Positions 1-9,170 of a stretch of DNA of 64,000 bases are shown here, one piece after another. How positions within the stretch are numbered: the stretch's first letter is position 1; each line of letters begins with the position of its first letter. The position numbers and the translations under genes were made by a program. The notes beneath the pieces were generated by a model that saw only the letters and a list, made by a program, of their open reading frames with translations, did not search any database and was not told the DNA's origin. The DNA is from Mycobacterium bourgelatii (GTDB taxonomy: Bacteria > Actinomycetota > Actinomycetes > Mycobacteriales > Mycobacteriaceae), in the NCBI RefSeq assembly GCF_010723575.1, contig NZ_BLKZ01000001.1:4278001-4342000 (forward strand). Direction: 5' to 3'.

Positions 1-1
1 G

Positions 2-730
2 ATGGCCATCGCGCTACGCGACAGCATCGACTACGACTACCACCACTTCGGTCGTACCCATCAAGCGACCGCCCTGCGGGCGCTGGCATTCGACAACGCC
101 GCCCGTGAATTCCTCACCGCGCATCCGCGCGCCACCGTCGTAGCACTGGCCGAAGGACTGCAAACCAGCTTCTGGCGCCTGGACAACGGCGAACTCAATT
201 GGCTTTCAGTGGATCTCGAGCCGATTGTGCAGTTGCGCCAGCAGCTACTGCCGACGTCAGAAAGGCTGCGGTACTGCGCCCAGTCCGCGCTCGACTACTC
301 GTGGATGGACCAGGTCGACGACGCCAACGGCGTGCTGATCACCGCGGAAGGTCTGCTGCAGTATTTCGATCGGGAGACCGCGTTCGATCTGATCAGGGCG
401 TGCGCCAACCGATTCCACGGCGGACAGTTCGTCTTCGACAGCATCCCCTGGCTGTTGAGCGTGTATTCGCGGCGACGCGGGTTCCGGCTCAGCGAGTTCT
501 ACACCGCGCCGCCAATGCCGTTCTGGTTCACCGCAAACCACTACGACGAACTGCGCGCCGTCCCGGGTGTCCGTGCGGTACGCGAACTTCCGGCACCACC
601 GGGGCGCGGCAGGATCCTGCCGAAGGTCATCGCCTTGACTTACCGGATTCCCGCTCTCGCCTCGTTCCGGGCGCCCACCACCGTGGTCGATTTCGCGAGC
701 ACCTTCGCGAGCAGACGTCAAAGTCGCTGA
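2..730 (+). CDS. Class I SAM-dependent methyltransferase, LCMT/Ppm1 family (5' truncated by window)
   Basis: The reading frame is open from the window edge, so the first visible ATG is probably internal. Members of this family (leucine carboxyl methyltransferase-like, putative O-methyltransferases) normally have about 40 more N-terminal residues. Visible features are a SAM-site-like stretch (VVALAEGLQT, about residues 46-55 of the visible part), the strand SVDLEP that follows it, and a Phe/Trp-rich C-terminal half typical of the family. The substrate cannot be read from sequence. It converges on mbtG, and the two coding regions overlap by 13 bp at their 3' ends. In M. tuberculosis mbtH lies beyond mbtG, so this gene sits where the rest of the mycobactin operon would be expected. 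Family call is confident; any role in siderophore chemistry is unproven. Confidence 0.8.
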   Translation: MAIALRDSIDYDYHHFGRTHQATALRALAFDNAAREFLTAHPRATVVALAEGLQTSFWRLDNGELNWLSVDLEPIVQLRQQLLPTSERLRYCAQSALDYSWMDQVDDANGVLITAEGLLQYFDRETAFDLIRACANRFHGGQFVFDSIPWLLSVYSRRRGFRLSEFYTAPPMPFWFTANHYDELRAVPGVRAVRELPAPPGRGRILPKVIALTYRIPALASFRAPTTVVDFASTFASRRQSR

Positions 731-763
731 AATGACATACTTTTCGGGGCTTTTGCGTCTGCT
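710..763. repeat. Imperfect palindrome at the convergent 3' ends of the methyltransferase and mbtG
   Basis: AGCAGACG at 710-717 pairs with CGTCTGCT at 756-763. The arms extend imperfectly inwards (AAAG at 720-723 with CTTT at 750-753). The structure covers both stop codons and could act as a bidirectional terminator. The arm sequence is the same as in the longer palindrome at 34997-35055, so the two look like copies of one dispersed palindromic element. Confidence 0.6.
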
Positions 764-2007
764 GACGCCAGGGCGGTGCCGCCCAGCACCCGGTCGGAGA
801 GCAACCCCAGACAGCTCAGGTTGGGGAATCCCGGGCCGACGTTCACTCCGGACAGATTGGGCAGGATCAGCTTCGGCGTGACGCCGGCAACGGACAGATC
901 CTCGTCGATGGACTCCTCGAACCGCTCGCACGTCAACGGTCCGCCCAGACCCAGCTCCAGCACGTCCACTGCGTCCGGACGCAACAGCGGCACAAACCAC
1001 ATCGGGTCGGCGCCGGATCCGTCGATGACGAGGTCGAAGCGGTGCAGGGTCTCGAGCGCCTCACCACGGTTCTCGGTGGAAAGCGTGATCCAGATCCGGT
1101 TGTCGCGGTCTGTCACGCGCGCCACCCGACCACGCAGATGCCTGATCCTTTCGTCGGCCAGGAGTGACTCCTGAACTCGCGCGGAAAACACCCCGCGGTC
1201 GGTGCGGGCGATGCAATCGCGGCGTTCGGTGAGGTTGAGGTCGCGCCAGCCGGTGGGGTCGGAGAACAACGAATTCTCGAAGAATCCTTCACCGCGGGTG
1301 AACAGGGTCGCTTGTGGCGAAATCGCCGTGATCGACGAAACACGGTGGTGGAAGAGCTCATTGAGCATGGACGCGGCCGTTTCGCCGCCGCCGATGACCG
1401 CCACGTTCTCGGCGACGATTCGGTCGTGCCGCATGGCGCGTTCCCAGAATTGCGCGATCGACCACACCCGTGGGTCGCCGGAAAGCATCGCCCGCTCGGG
1501 CTGGCCCGGGCCGGTGATCATCACCGCGTCCGCCAACAGCGTGGACCCGGGCAGGTGCAATGCCCACTGTGGACCGTCGACCGACAGCCCCAACACTTCG
1601 CCGCGGACGACTTTGAGACCCACCACGTCAGCTACCCAGCGCAGATACGCGGCCCAGGTGTCGTGCGTGGGGGCCGGTCGGCCTCGGTCGACCCAGCCCA
1701 CGAATTGGTCGGTGGCAACCAGATACGACTGCCAACTGAACCGCATCATCCGCTCGTCGACCTCGTCGTTGCGCCCAGGCGCAAGCGTCGAGCGGTACGG
1801 GAAACCGACGTCCTTCTCCGGGCTGGTGCCCAGCCGCTGGCGACCGTCCGTCCAGCCCCCGCCGGCCTGCCAGTTGGCAGCCACGCCGGTGCGTTCGATA
1901 GCGACGACGTCAACCACATCGACGCCCATTTCCCGCAGTACCGTCGCCTTCGCGGCCACCGCCACTGCCTTGGCGCCGGCGCCGACGATCGCAAGTGTCC
2001 TGGTCAC
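718..2007 (-). CDS. mbtG: Lysine N6-hydroxylase MbtG of mycobactin synthesis
   Basis: FAD/NADPH-dependent N-hydroxylating monooxygenase that hydroxylates lysine side chains to form the iron-binding hydroxamates of mycobactin. The GTG start at 2007 gives 429 residues, close to the 431 of M. tuberculosis MbtG. An upstream ATG at 2055 would add an unrelated Arg-rich tail. The FAD-binding motif GAGAKA is at residues 9-14, the NADPH motif GGGETAAS at 206-213, and family blocks such as GTSPEKDVGFP and ENSLFSDP are present. In M. tuberculosis mbtG is the sixth gene of the mbtB-H operon. Here it is the first gene next to the IdeR-box promoter and is divergent from mbtA, so mbtB-F are not upstream of it. 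Identification is firm; the rearranged context is unusual. Confidence 0.95.
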   Translation of the reverse strand: MTRTLAIVGAGAKAVAVAAKATVLREMGVDVVDVVAIERTGVAANWQAGGGWTDGRQRLGTSPEKDVGFPYRSTLAPGRNDEVDERMMRFSWQSYLVATDQFVGWVDRGRPAPTHDTWAAYLRWVADVVGLKVVRGEVLGLSVDGPQWALHLPGSTLLADAVMITGPGQPERAMLSGDPRVWSIAQFWERAMRHDRIVAENVAVIGGGETAASMLNELFHHRVSSITAISPQATLFTRGEGFFENSLFSDPTGWRDLNLTERRDCIARTDRGVFSARVQESLLADERIRHLRGRVARVTDRDNRIWITLSTENRGEALETLHRFDLVIDGSGADPMWFVPLLRPDAVDVLELGLGGPLTCERFEESIDEDLSVAGVTPKLILPNLSGVNVGPGFPNLSCLGLLSDRVLGGTALASADAKAPKSMSFQRL

Positions 2008-2064
2008 GGTGCTCCCGCCAGCGCACTGACGAACGATGCGGCGCCCACGACCCACCCCTCCGTC

Positions 2065-2083
2065 TTAGCTCAGGCTGTCCTAA
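2065..2083. promoter_or_regulatory. IdeR-type iron box between mbtG and mbtA
   Basis: The 19-mer TTAGCTCAGGCTGTCCTAA matches 15 of 19 positions of the mycobacterial IdeR consensus (TTAGGTTAG-G-CTAACCTAA), with both outer half-site ends intact. It lies in the 132-bp gap between the divergent mbtG (GTG at 2007) and mbtA (GTG at 2140). IdeR with Fe2+ would be expected to repress both genes when iron is plentiful, as shown for the mbtB/mbtA intergenic region of M. tuberculosis. Confidence 0.8.
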
Positions 2084-2139
2084 CTTCTGTACGCTACCTT
2101 ATTGGCCTCGCGGCCAGGACACGCCCCAAGGAGCCCACA

Positions 2140-3762
2140 GTGCCGGTCACGTCGGGGGTACACGGATTCGTACCCTTTCCGCCGCAGCGCGCGGCCCAGT
2201 ACAGCGCTGCCGGTTACTGGTCCGGCCGCACGGTCGACTCGCTGCTGCGCCAAGCCGCGGGGACCTGGCCAGACCGGATTGCCGTGGTGGATCCCCTGAC
2301 CAGCCACACCTACTCCGAGCTCGACGAACTCGCCGACCGAGCCGGCGCCGGCTTCGCCCGCATGGGCATCGCACCCGGCGAGCGGGTACTGCTGCAACTG
2401 CCGAACTCCTGCCGGTTCGCCATCGCACTGTTCGGCCTGCTCCGTGCCGGTGCGATCCCGGTGATGTGCCTGCCTGGGCATCGGCTGGCCGAGCTGACTC
2501 ACTTCGCGAAGGTCAGCGACGCTGTGGCGTTGGTCACCGTCGACAAGGCGGGCGGCTTCGACTACCGGTCCATGGCCAAACAGTTGGTCGCGGCACATCC
2601 ACGGCTGCGCCACGTCGTTGTCGACGGTGACGCCGGTCCGTTTACCTCCTGGTCGAACCTCCCCGAGGGTGACCCGCCTCCGGTCGTCGTCGACAGCCGG
2701 TCCCCCGCGTTGCTGCTGGTGTCGGGTGGCACAACCGGAACACCGAAGCTGATCCCCCGCACCCACGACGACTACGTGTATAACGCCACCGCGAGCGCGG
2801 AACTGTGCCGGCTGACCGAGGACGATGTTTACCTGGTCTCGCTGCCCGCCGCGCACAATTTCCCGTTGGCGTGCCCCGGCATCCTGGGCGCGATCAGCGC
2901 CGGCGCACAGATCGTCTTCAACGCGGATCCCAGCCCGGAGGCCGCCTTCGCCACCATCGACCGGCATCGGGTCACCGTCACGGCGTTGGTACCGGCCCTG
3001 GCCAAACTGTGGGCCCAGGCCTGCGAGTGGGAGCCGGTCACGCCAAAGACATTGCGGCTCTTGCAAGTTGGCGGATCTAAGCTGGAGCCCGAGGAAGCTC
3101 GTCAGGTGCGCAGCGCGCTCACCCCTGGCCTACAACAGGTGTTCGGCATGGCCGAGGGGCTGCTGAACTTCACCCGCCTCGACGACGCGGTGGAGTTGCT
3201 CGAACACACCCAGGGGCGGCCGCTGTCCCCCGCCGACGAGCTGCGCATCGTCGACGCCGCGGGCGAACGGGTGGCGCCCGGTGAAGAGGGCGAACTGTTG
3301 GTACGCGGGCCGTATACGTTCAACGGCTACTTCTGCGCCGAGCGCGACAACGAGCGGTGCTTTGACCCCGACGGCTTCTACCGCAGCGGCGACCTGGTGC
3401 GCCAGCGCGACGACGGCTACCTGGTAGTTACCGGTCGGGTCAAAGACGTCATCTGCCGGTGCGGTGAGACCATTTCTGCGGGCGATCTCGAAGAGCAGCT
3501 GCTGAGCCACCCGGCTATCTGGTCCGCCGCGGCGGTGCCCTTGCCCGACCCCTATCTGGGTGAGAAGATCTGCGCCGCCGTCGTTTTCGCTGGTCCGCCG
3601 ATGACCCTTGCGGAGTTGAACGGATATCTCGACCAACGCGGCGTTGCCACCCATGCTCGTCCGGACGTGTTGGTCGCCATGCCGAGCCTGCCGACCACCC
3701 CGATCGGCAAGATCGACAAGAAGGCGATCGTCCGCCAGCTCTGCGAAGACGCGCGAGCTTAG
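2140..3762 (+). CDS. mbtA: Salicyl-AMP ligase MbtA
   Basis: Adenylates salicylate and loads it onto the aryl-carrier domain of MbtB to start mycobactin assembly. The frame is open far upstream, but GTG at 2140 has an AAGGAG ribosome site (2128-2133) at good spacing. It gives 540 residues, slightly shorter than the 565 annotated in M. tuberculosis. Adenylate-forming signatures are the P-loop-like SGGTTGTPK near residue 194, GRVKDVICRCGE late in the protein, and the catalytic-lysine motif PIGKIDK with Lys524. No carrier domain is fused. It is followed after 51 bp by mbtJ on the same strand. The partner MbtB is not encoded in the window. Family and specificity are assigned from close agreement with MbtA. 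Confidence 0.95.
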   Translation: MPVTSGVHGFVPFPPQRAAQYSAAGYWSGRTVDSLLRQAAGTWPDRIAVVDPLTSHTYSELDELADRAGAGFARMGIAPGERVLLQLPNSCRFAIALFGLLRAGAIPVMCLPGHRLAELTHFAKVSDAVALVTVDKAGGFDYRSMAKQLVAAHPRLRHVVVDGDAGPFTSWSNLPEGDPPPVVVDSRSPALLLVSGGTTGTPKLIPRTHDDYVYNATASAELCRLTEDDVYLVSLPAAHNFPLACPGILGAISAGAQIVFNADPSPEAAFATIDRHRVTVTALVPALAKLWAQACEWEPVTPKTLRLLQVGGSKLEPEEARQVRSALTPGLQQVFGMAEGLLNFTRLDDAVELLEHTQGRPLSPADELRIVDAAGERVAPGEEGELLVRGPYTFNGYFCAERDNERCFDPDGFYRSGDLVRQRDDGYLVVTGRVKDVICRCGETISAGDLEEQLLSHPAIWSAAAVPLPDPYLGEKICAAVVFAGPPMTLAELNGYLDQRGVATHARPDVLVAMPSLPTTPIGKIDKKAIVRQLCEDARA

Positions 3763-3813
3763 GCCGCACGCCCCGGAGACGCGTCGCAAGCTGCCATTGA
3801 CAGCCATTGACTA

Positions 3814-4854
3814 ATGCCGTCGTTTGAGATGAACTGCGCATCCATGCATGACGGCGTTTCCCAGCGCGGCTCACTGCGGTCACGCGGCGCGGCCGCGCTG
3901 GCCTCGGTGATGCTGCGGCCGCTCAGCGGGTTGGTGCCGCCGGAGCGAGCCTGGGGGATGTGGCTCACCCGCCGGGCCATCGCGGGAGTGATGGGTACGT
4001 TCGGTCCTTCGTTGACTGGAACCCGCGTCGAGCCGGTCAACTCGGTGCTGCCGGACGGCCGCCGCGTCGTCGGGGAATGGGTGTACGGGCCACGGGTCGC
4101 GACCGCGGTCAATGGGGCGATCTACTACGTGCACGGCAGCGGTTACACGATGTGTTCGCCGCGCACACACCGGAGGTTGACGTCCTGGTTGTCGTCACTG
4201 ACCGGGCTTCCGGTGTTCAGTGTCGACTACCGACTGGCTCCCCGCTACCGCTTCCCCACCGCGGCCGACGATGTTCGCGCCGGTTGGGACTGGGTGCCCC
4301 GCGCTTGCGGCCTACCCGCGGAACGCATTGTGATTGCCGCGGATTCGGCGGGCGGACACCTTTCGGTAGACCTGTTGCTGCAACCGGATGTTGCGGCCAA
4401 TCCGCCCGCGGCGGCGGTGTTGTTCTCGCCGCTGCTCGACCTCAGCTTCGAGCTGTGTGCCGCACGGGAGCTGCAGCGACGCGACCCTGCCGTCCGAGCG
4501 GCCACCATGGCCCGTTTGGTTGCCCTCTACCTCGTTGGGGTGGACCCAACCCACCATCGCCTGAAGCTCGATGTGGCCGGCGGACCGCCGCTTCCCCCGA
4601 CGTTGATCCAGGCGGGTGGGGCCGAGGTCTTGGAGGCGGATGCTCGCCAACTCGCGGCGGAGATCCGGGCGGCCGGCGGCAGCTGCGAGCTGCAGGTGTG
4701 GCCCGACCAGATGCACGTGTTTCAATCGCTTCCCCGGCTGTCGCCGGAAGCACCGAAGGCCATGACGCATGCGGCGCGGTTCGTCGCGGAGTCATTACGA
4801 GCACCGGAAAGGTGGGTTGAACATGTTGGGGCCACTCGACAGGCTGCTGGGTAA
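3814..4854 (+). CDS. mbtJ: Alpha/beta hydrolase MbtJ (HSL/acetyl-hydrolase family)
   Basis: Hormone-sensitive-lipase-type hydrolase linked to the mycobactin locus; its precise substrate is not established in the family. The oxyanion motif is HGSG (residues 107-110) instead of the usual HGGG. The nucleophile lies in ADSAGG (Ser178), the likely acid is in the EVLEAD stretch (271-276), and His301 is in QMHVF. The start is uncertain. The frame gives 346 residues from 3814, with other possible starts at 3844, 3907 (GTG) and 3910. The last two give a length near the 306 residues of the M. tuberculosis protein. It follows mbtA and overlaps the next gene by 32 bp, so mbtA, mbtJ and the dehydrogenase are probably co-transcribed. 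Confidence 0.88.
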   Translation: MPSFEMNCASMHDGVSQRGSLRSRGAAALASVMLRPLSGLVPPERAWGMWLTRRAIAGVMGTFGPSLTGTRVEPVNSVLPDGRRVVGEWVYGPRVATAVNGAIYYVHGSGYTMCSPRTHRRLTSWLSSLTGLPVFSVDYRLAPRYRFPTAADDVRAGWDWVPRACGLPAERIVIAADSAGGHLSVDLLLQPDVAANPPAAAVLFSPLLDLSFELCAARELQRRDPAVRAATMARLVALYLVGVDPTHHRLKLDVAGGPPLPPTLIQAGGAEVLEADARQLAAEIRAAGGSCELQVWPDQMHVFQSLPRLSPEAPKAMTHAARFVAESLRAPERWVEHVGATRQAAG

Positions 4855-5683
4855 GTCCGCTGCCACCTCTCGCGGAGCGTCGGCGGTGGTGACCGGGGCC
4901 GGCAGCGGCATCGGCGCCGCCTTCGCCGTAGAACTCGCTCGACGCGGTGGTGCGGTGGTGTGCAGCGACATCAACGAGATCGCCGCTCAGCAGACGGTCA
5001 ACACGATCATCAAACAGGGCGGCAAGGCTGTCGCAATCCGTTGCGACGTCTCCCAGTTCGACGACGTCACCGCACTCGCCGCGCGGTCCCAGGAGTGGTT
5101 CGGTGGCCCGCCGACACTGGTGATCAACAACGCCGGCGTCGGCGCCGGTGGCCAGGCCATCGGAGACATGCCGCTGGACGACTGGACATGGACCCTGGGA
5201 ATCAACCTGTGGGGTCCCATCCACGGCTGCCAGGTGTTCACTCCGATCCTGCGCGACGCGGGCCCCTCACCTGCCCCACGCGGCATTATCAACGTGGCCT
5301 CGGCGGCGGCCTTCGGCGCGGCACCCGGGATGGCCGCCTACAACGTCAGCAAGGCCGGCGTGCTCTCGCTGTCGGAAACCCTGGCCGCCGAGTTGTCCGG
5401 CAGCGGAGTCAATGTCACCGTGCTCTGCCCAACCTTCGTCAAGACCAATATCGTCGAATCCGGCCGTATCACGGAGGAATCCAGCGAACAGGCGGCAAGA
5501 CTGATGCGCTTGATCGGGTTTTCGGCGACGAAGGTCGCTCGAATCTGCCTCGATACTCATGACCGCGGCGGGCTGTACTGCATGCCGCAGATTGACGCCA
5601 AGATCGCTTGGAACATCAAACGCCTGACCCCGCAGACATATACGCGCGCGGTTGGCCTGGTATCGCGGGCCGGCATCCGGTAG
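4823..5683 (+). CDS. Short-chain dehydrogenase/reductase
   Basis: Classical SDR of 286 residues with the nucleotide-binding TGAGSGIG motif at 24-31, NNAG at 102-105, catalytic Ser160, and YNVSK (Tyr173, Lys177). The ATG at 4823 was chosen because the fold starts about 20 residues later; longer forms would run deep into mbtJ. It overlaps mbtJ by 32 bp, which implies translational coupling and places it in the mbtA-mbtJ unit. No mycobactin step is known to need an SDR, so the link is only genomic. It converges on mbtI. Confidence 0.85.
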   Translation: MLGPLDRLLGKSAATSRGASAVVTGAGSGIGAAFAVELARRGGAVVCSDINEIAAQQTVNTIIKQGGKAVAIRCDVSQFDDVTALAARSQEWFGGPPTLVINNAGVGAGGQAIGDMPLDDWTWTLGINLWGPIHGCQVFTPILRDAGPSPAPRGIINVASAAAFGAAPGMAAYNVSKAGVLSLSETLAAELSGSGVNVTVLCPTFVKTNIVESGRITEESSEQAARLMRLIGFSATKVARICLDTHDRGGLYCMPQIDAKIAWNIKRLTPQTYTRAVGLVSRAGIR

Positions 5684-5706
5684 CGGAGTCGACCGCGGAG
5701 CGATTG

Positions 5707-5759
5707 ACTCTGCGGCTATGGCGACGAAGTTCGAGAAGGCACCGCCCTGAACGCAGAGT
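5707..5759. terminator. Inverted repeat between convergent SDR and mbtI
   Basis: ACTCTGCG at 5707-5714 pairs perfectly with CGCAGAGT at 5752-5759 around a 37-base loop, in the 85-bp gap between two convergent genes. There is no T-run. It could be a weak bidirectional terminator; the loop is long, so confidence is low. Confidence 0.35.
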
Positions 5760-5768
5760 GAACGAGCC

Positions 5769-7146
<1,378 letters not shown>

Positions 7147-7297
7147 CTAGCCGCGGCGACACTGCCCTCGCCTCGCCGGGTCCGTCGAGGTCACCCGAGA
7201 CGTTTCCGTGCCGTTCACCCACCGGCCAGGCGGTCGCCGGTCCCCAGACGACCGATGCTTCTAACGTCACGGCGAAAGACGGCTTAAGGAGGCAGGC

Positions 7298-7507
7298 ATG
7301 TTCGTCATCAAGCTCGCAGACGGGGACGAAATCAAAGGCGATCACGAGGAGCTCTCCATCAACGAACAAACCGGCGTGCTTACCGTTCGCCGACTCGACG
7401 GCTTCGACGAGACCATCACCCATTACTCGCCGTCTTCGTGGCGGTCGGTGACGCAGCGTAAGCGCACCGCCGGTGCGCGGCCATCCCTGGTTTCATCGGC
7501 TCGCTGA
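7298..7507 (+). CDS. Small conserved-looking protein of unknown function (69 aa)
   Basis: ATG at 7298 is preceded by a strong AAGGAGG ribosome site (7286-7292). The 69-residue product has an acidic first half (LADGDEIKGDHEEL) that resembles a small beta-strand domain, a VRRLDGFDETITHY core, and a basic Arg/Lys/Ser tail. No signal or membrane segment is seen. It stands alone on the plus strand, divergent from mbtI, with 176 bp between the start codons. That gap holds the mbtI iron box, but no second box was found close to this gene. I do not recognise a function. Confidence 0.75.
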   Translation: MFVIKLADGDEIKGDHEELSINEQTGVLTVRRLDGFDETITHYSPSSWRSVTQRKRTAGARPSLVSSAR

Positions 7508-7816
7508 AACGGCGCCACGCGCACAAAACTGAATTTCCAGCAAACTCGCAGGAAAGTCACACCTAATCCGATTCAAAGTCCCATTCAACGTCATAGCCTG
7601 CACCGATGCGACGGACCGACGTTACGCTCAGGTTTCGATAGTCACTGCTGCCCCAAATATGGCCTGAGCCAGGCACTTCGGCGCAATTTCCCGACTGGCG
7701 GTTTGACCGCGTTCTCGTAAAGTTCTCAGCGTTGTCTGGAGGTTCGTAGTCGCCCCGCCGGGGGGTTGGGCGCTTCCTTATATCGCCATATCGCCGAATG
7801 ACGCTCGGGAGGTGCC
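7508..7816. other. Gene-free stretch upstream of the SbtA-like gene
   Basis: About 309 bp without a supported ORF. It is locally less GC-rich (near 7540-7600) than its surroundings. It ends with the GGGAGG ribosome site of the next gene. A promoter is likely here but no clear -10/-35 pair was singled out. Confidence 0.5.
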
Positions 7817-9067
7817 GTGCTGCACGAGTTCTGGGAGAACTTCACCCACAATTTGTTCAAGCCATTGCTGCTGTTCTTCTACTTCGGATTCCTCATTCCG
7901 ATCCTCAAAGTGCGGTTTGAATTTCCGTACGTTATCTATCAGGGCCTGACCATGTACCTGCTGCTGGCAATCGGCTGGCACGGCGGCGAAGAGTTGGCCA
8001 AGATCAATCCGTCCAGCATCGGCAGCATCGTCGGATTCATGGTGTTGGGCTTTGTGTTGAACTTCTTGATCGGCGGCCTCGCCTATCTACTGCTGAATCG
8101 CATGAGCGCAATGCGGCGAGTGGACAAGGCCACCGTCGCCGGCTATTACGCGTCAGACTCGGCAGGGACCTTTGCCACCTGTGTGGCATTTCTCAGCAGC
8201 GTCGGAATCGCATTCAACGCCTACATGCCGGTGATGTTGGCGATCATGGAGATTCCCGGCTGCTTGGTGGCCCTGTACCTGGTGGCACGGCTACGGCACC
8301 GCGGCTTGAACGAGGCAGGGTTGATGCCGGGAGAGCCTGGCTACACCCTGCCCGCCGCGGTGGGCCTCGGGCCCGGCACCGCCACACGCCCCGCGCCGGG
8401 GCAGAGCCTGGAGGGCCAGCAGGAGCGGGAGTCGGAGCTTGCGGTGCAAGAGCGCGACCATACCGATCTGGGGTCCGATCTGGAGTCCGATCTGGAGCAC
8501 GTTTCGGCATCGAGGAGTGGCACCAAGCAGCGCCTGCTGTCACGGGAACTGCTGCAGGAGGTGTTCCTCAACCCCGGTCTGGTCCTCTTGCTCGGCGGCA
8601 TCCTGATCGGCCTTGTCAGCGGACTGCAGGGCGAGAAGGTCGTCCACGACGACGACACCTTCTTCGTCACCGCTTTCCAGGGCGTGCTCGCCCTGTTCCT
8701 GCTCGAAATGGGCATGACGGCATCGCGCAAGTTGAAGGACCTGAGGACGGCCGGCCGCGGTTTCATCTTCTTCGGTCTGCTCGCACCGAATCTCTTTGCA
8801 ACACTTGGGATCATCGTGGCGCACTGTTATGCCGCGCTGACCGGGACGGACTTCAAGCCGGGCACGTACGTGTTGTTCGCGGTGCTGTGCGGCGCGGCGT
8901 CCTACATCGCGGTCCCGGCCGTACAACGGCTTGCGATTCCCGAGGCCAGTCCGACGCTGCCGCTCGCCGCGTCACTGGGCTTGACCTTCTCCTACAACGT
9001 GACCGTTGGGATCCCGCTCTACATCGAGATCAGCCGCCTGGTCGCGCAGTGGTTCCACACCGCGTGA
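7817..9067 (+). CDS. SbtA-type sodium-dependent bicarbonate transporter-like membrane protein (Rv2387 orthologue)
   Basis: Integral membrane protein of 416 residues with about ten hydrophobic segments in two halves, the organisation of the SbtA/DUF897 family (Na+/HCO3- symport in cyanobacteria; not tested here for mycobacteria). Family-like glycine/serine-rich segments include ASDSAGTFATCV in the first half and LCGAASYIAVPA in the second. The GTG start at 7817 has GGGAGG at 7807-7812. The halves are joined by a hydrophilic linker of about 70 residues (roughly 170-240), rich in Glu and Asp and containing a short tandem repeat (SDLE twice; 12-bp DNA repeat near 8472-8495). The position between mbtI and hemW matches Rv2387. 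Transport substrate is inferred from family only. Confidence 0.85.
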   Translation: MLHEFWENFTHNLFKPLLLFFYFGFLIPILKVRFEFPYVIYQGLTMYLLLAIGWHGGEELAKINPSSIGSIVGFMVLGFVLNFLIGGLAYLLLNRMSAMRRVDKATVAGYYASDSAGTFATCVAFLSSVGIAFNAYMPVMLAIMEIPGCLVALYLVARLRHRGLNEAGLMPGEPGYTLPAAVGLGPGTATRPAPGQSLEGQQERESELAVQERDHTDLGSDLESDLEHVSASRSGTKQRLLSRELLQEVFLNPGLVLLLGGILIGLVSGLQGEKVVHDDDTFFVTAFQGVLALFLLEMGMTASRKLKDLRTAGRGFIFFGLLAPNLFATLGIIVAHCYAALTGTDFKPGTYVLFAVLCGAASYIAVPAVQRLAIPEASPTLPLAASLGLTFSYNVTVGIPLYIEISRLVAQWFHTA

Positions 9068-9084
9068 TGGCCGCGACGCTCCCA

Positions 9085-9142
9085 CGAGCGTGCGCGGAAT
9101 GCCGCGGGATGCGGCGTGTCGCCGCGCAGACACGCACGCTCG
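9085..9142. terminator. Perfect 10-bp inverted repeat between convergent genes
   Basis: CGAGCGTGCG at 9085-9094 pairs with CGCACGCTCG at 9133-9142, and the loop contains further GC-rich complementary segments. It lies between the ends of the SbtA-like gene (9067) and hemW (9171). It probably serves as a bidirectional transcription stop, or is a copy of a dispersed palindromic repeat. Confidence 0.5.
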
Positions 9143-9170
9143 CCGTCTGAGACAGGGGCCGCCTGACGGG

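Noticed and set aside
1312..2139. N-terminal extension of the mbtA frame back to 1312
   Set aside because: It runs antisense through mbtG, and a strong AAGGAG with GTG at 2140 gives the expected MbtA N-terminus.
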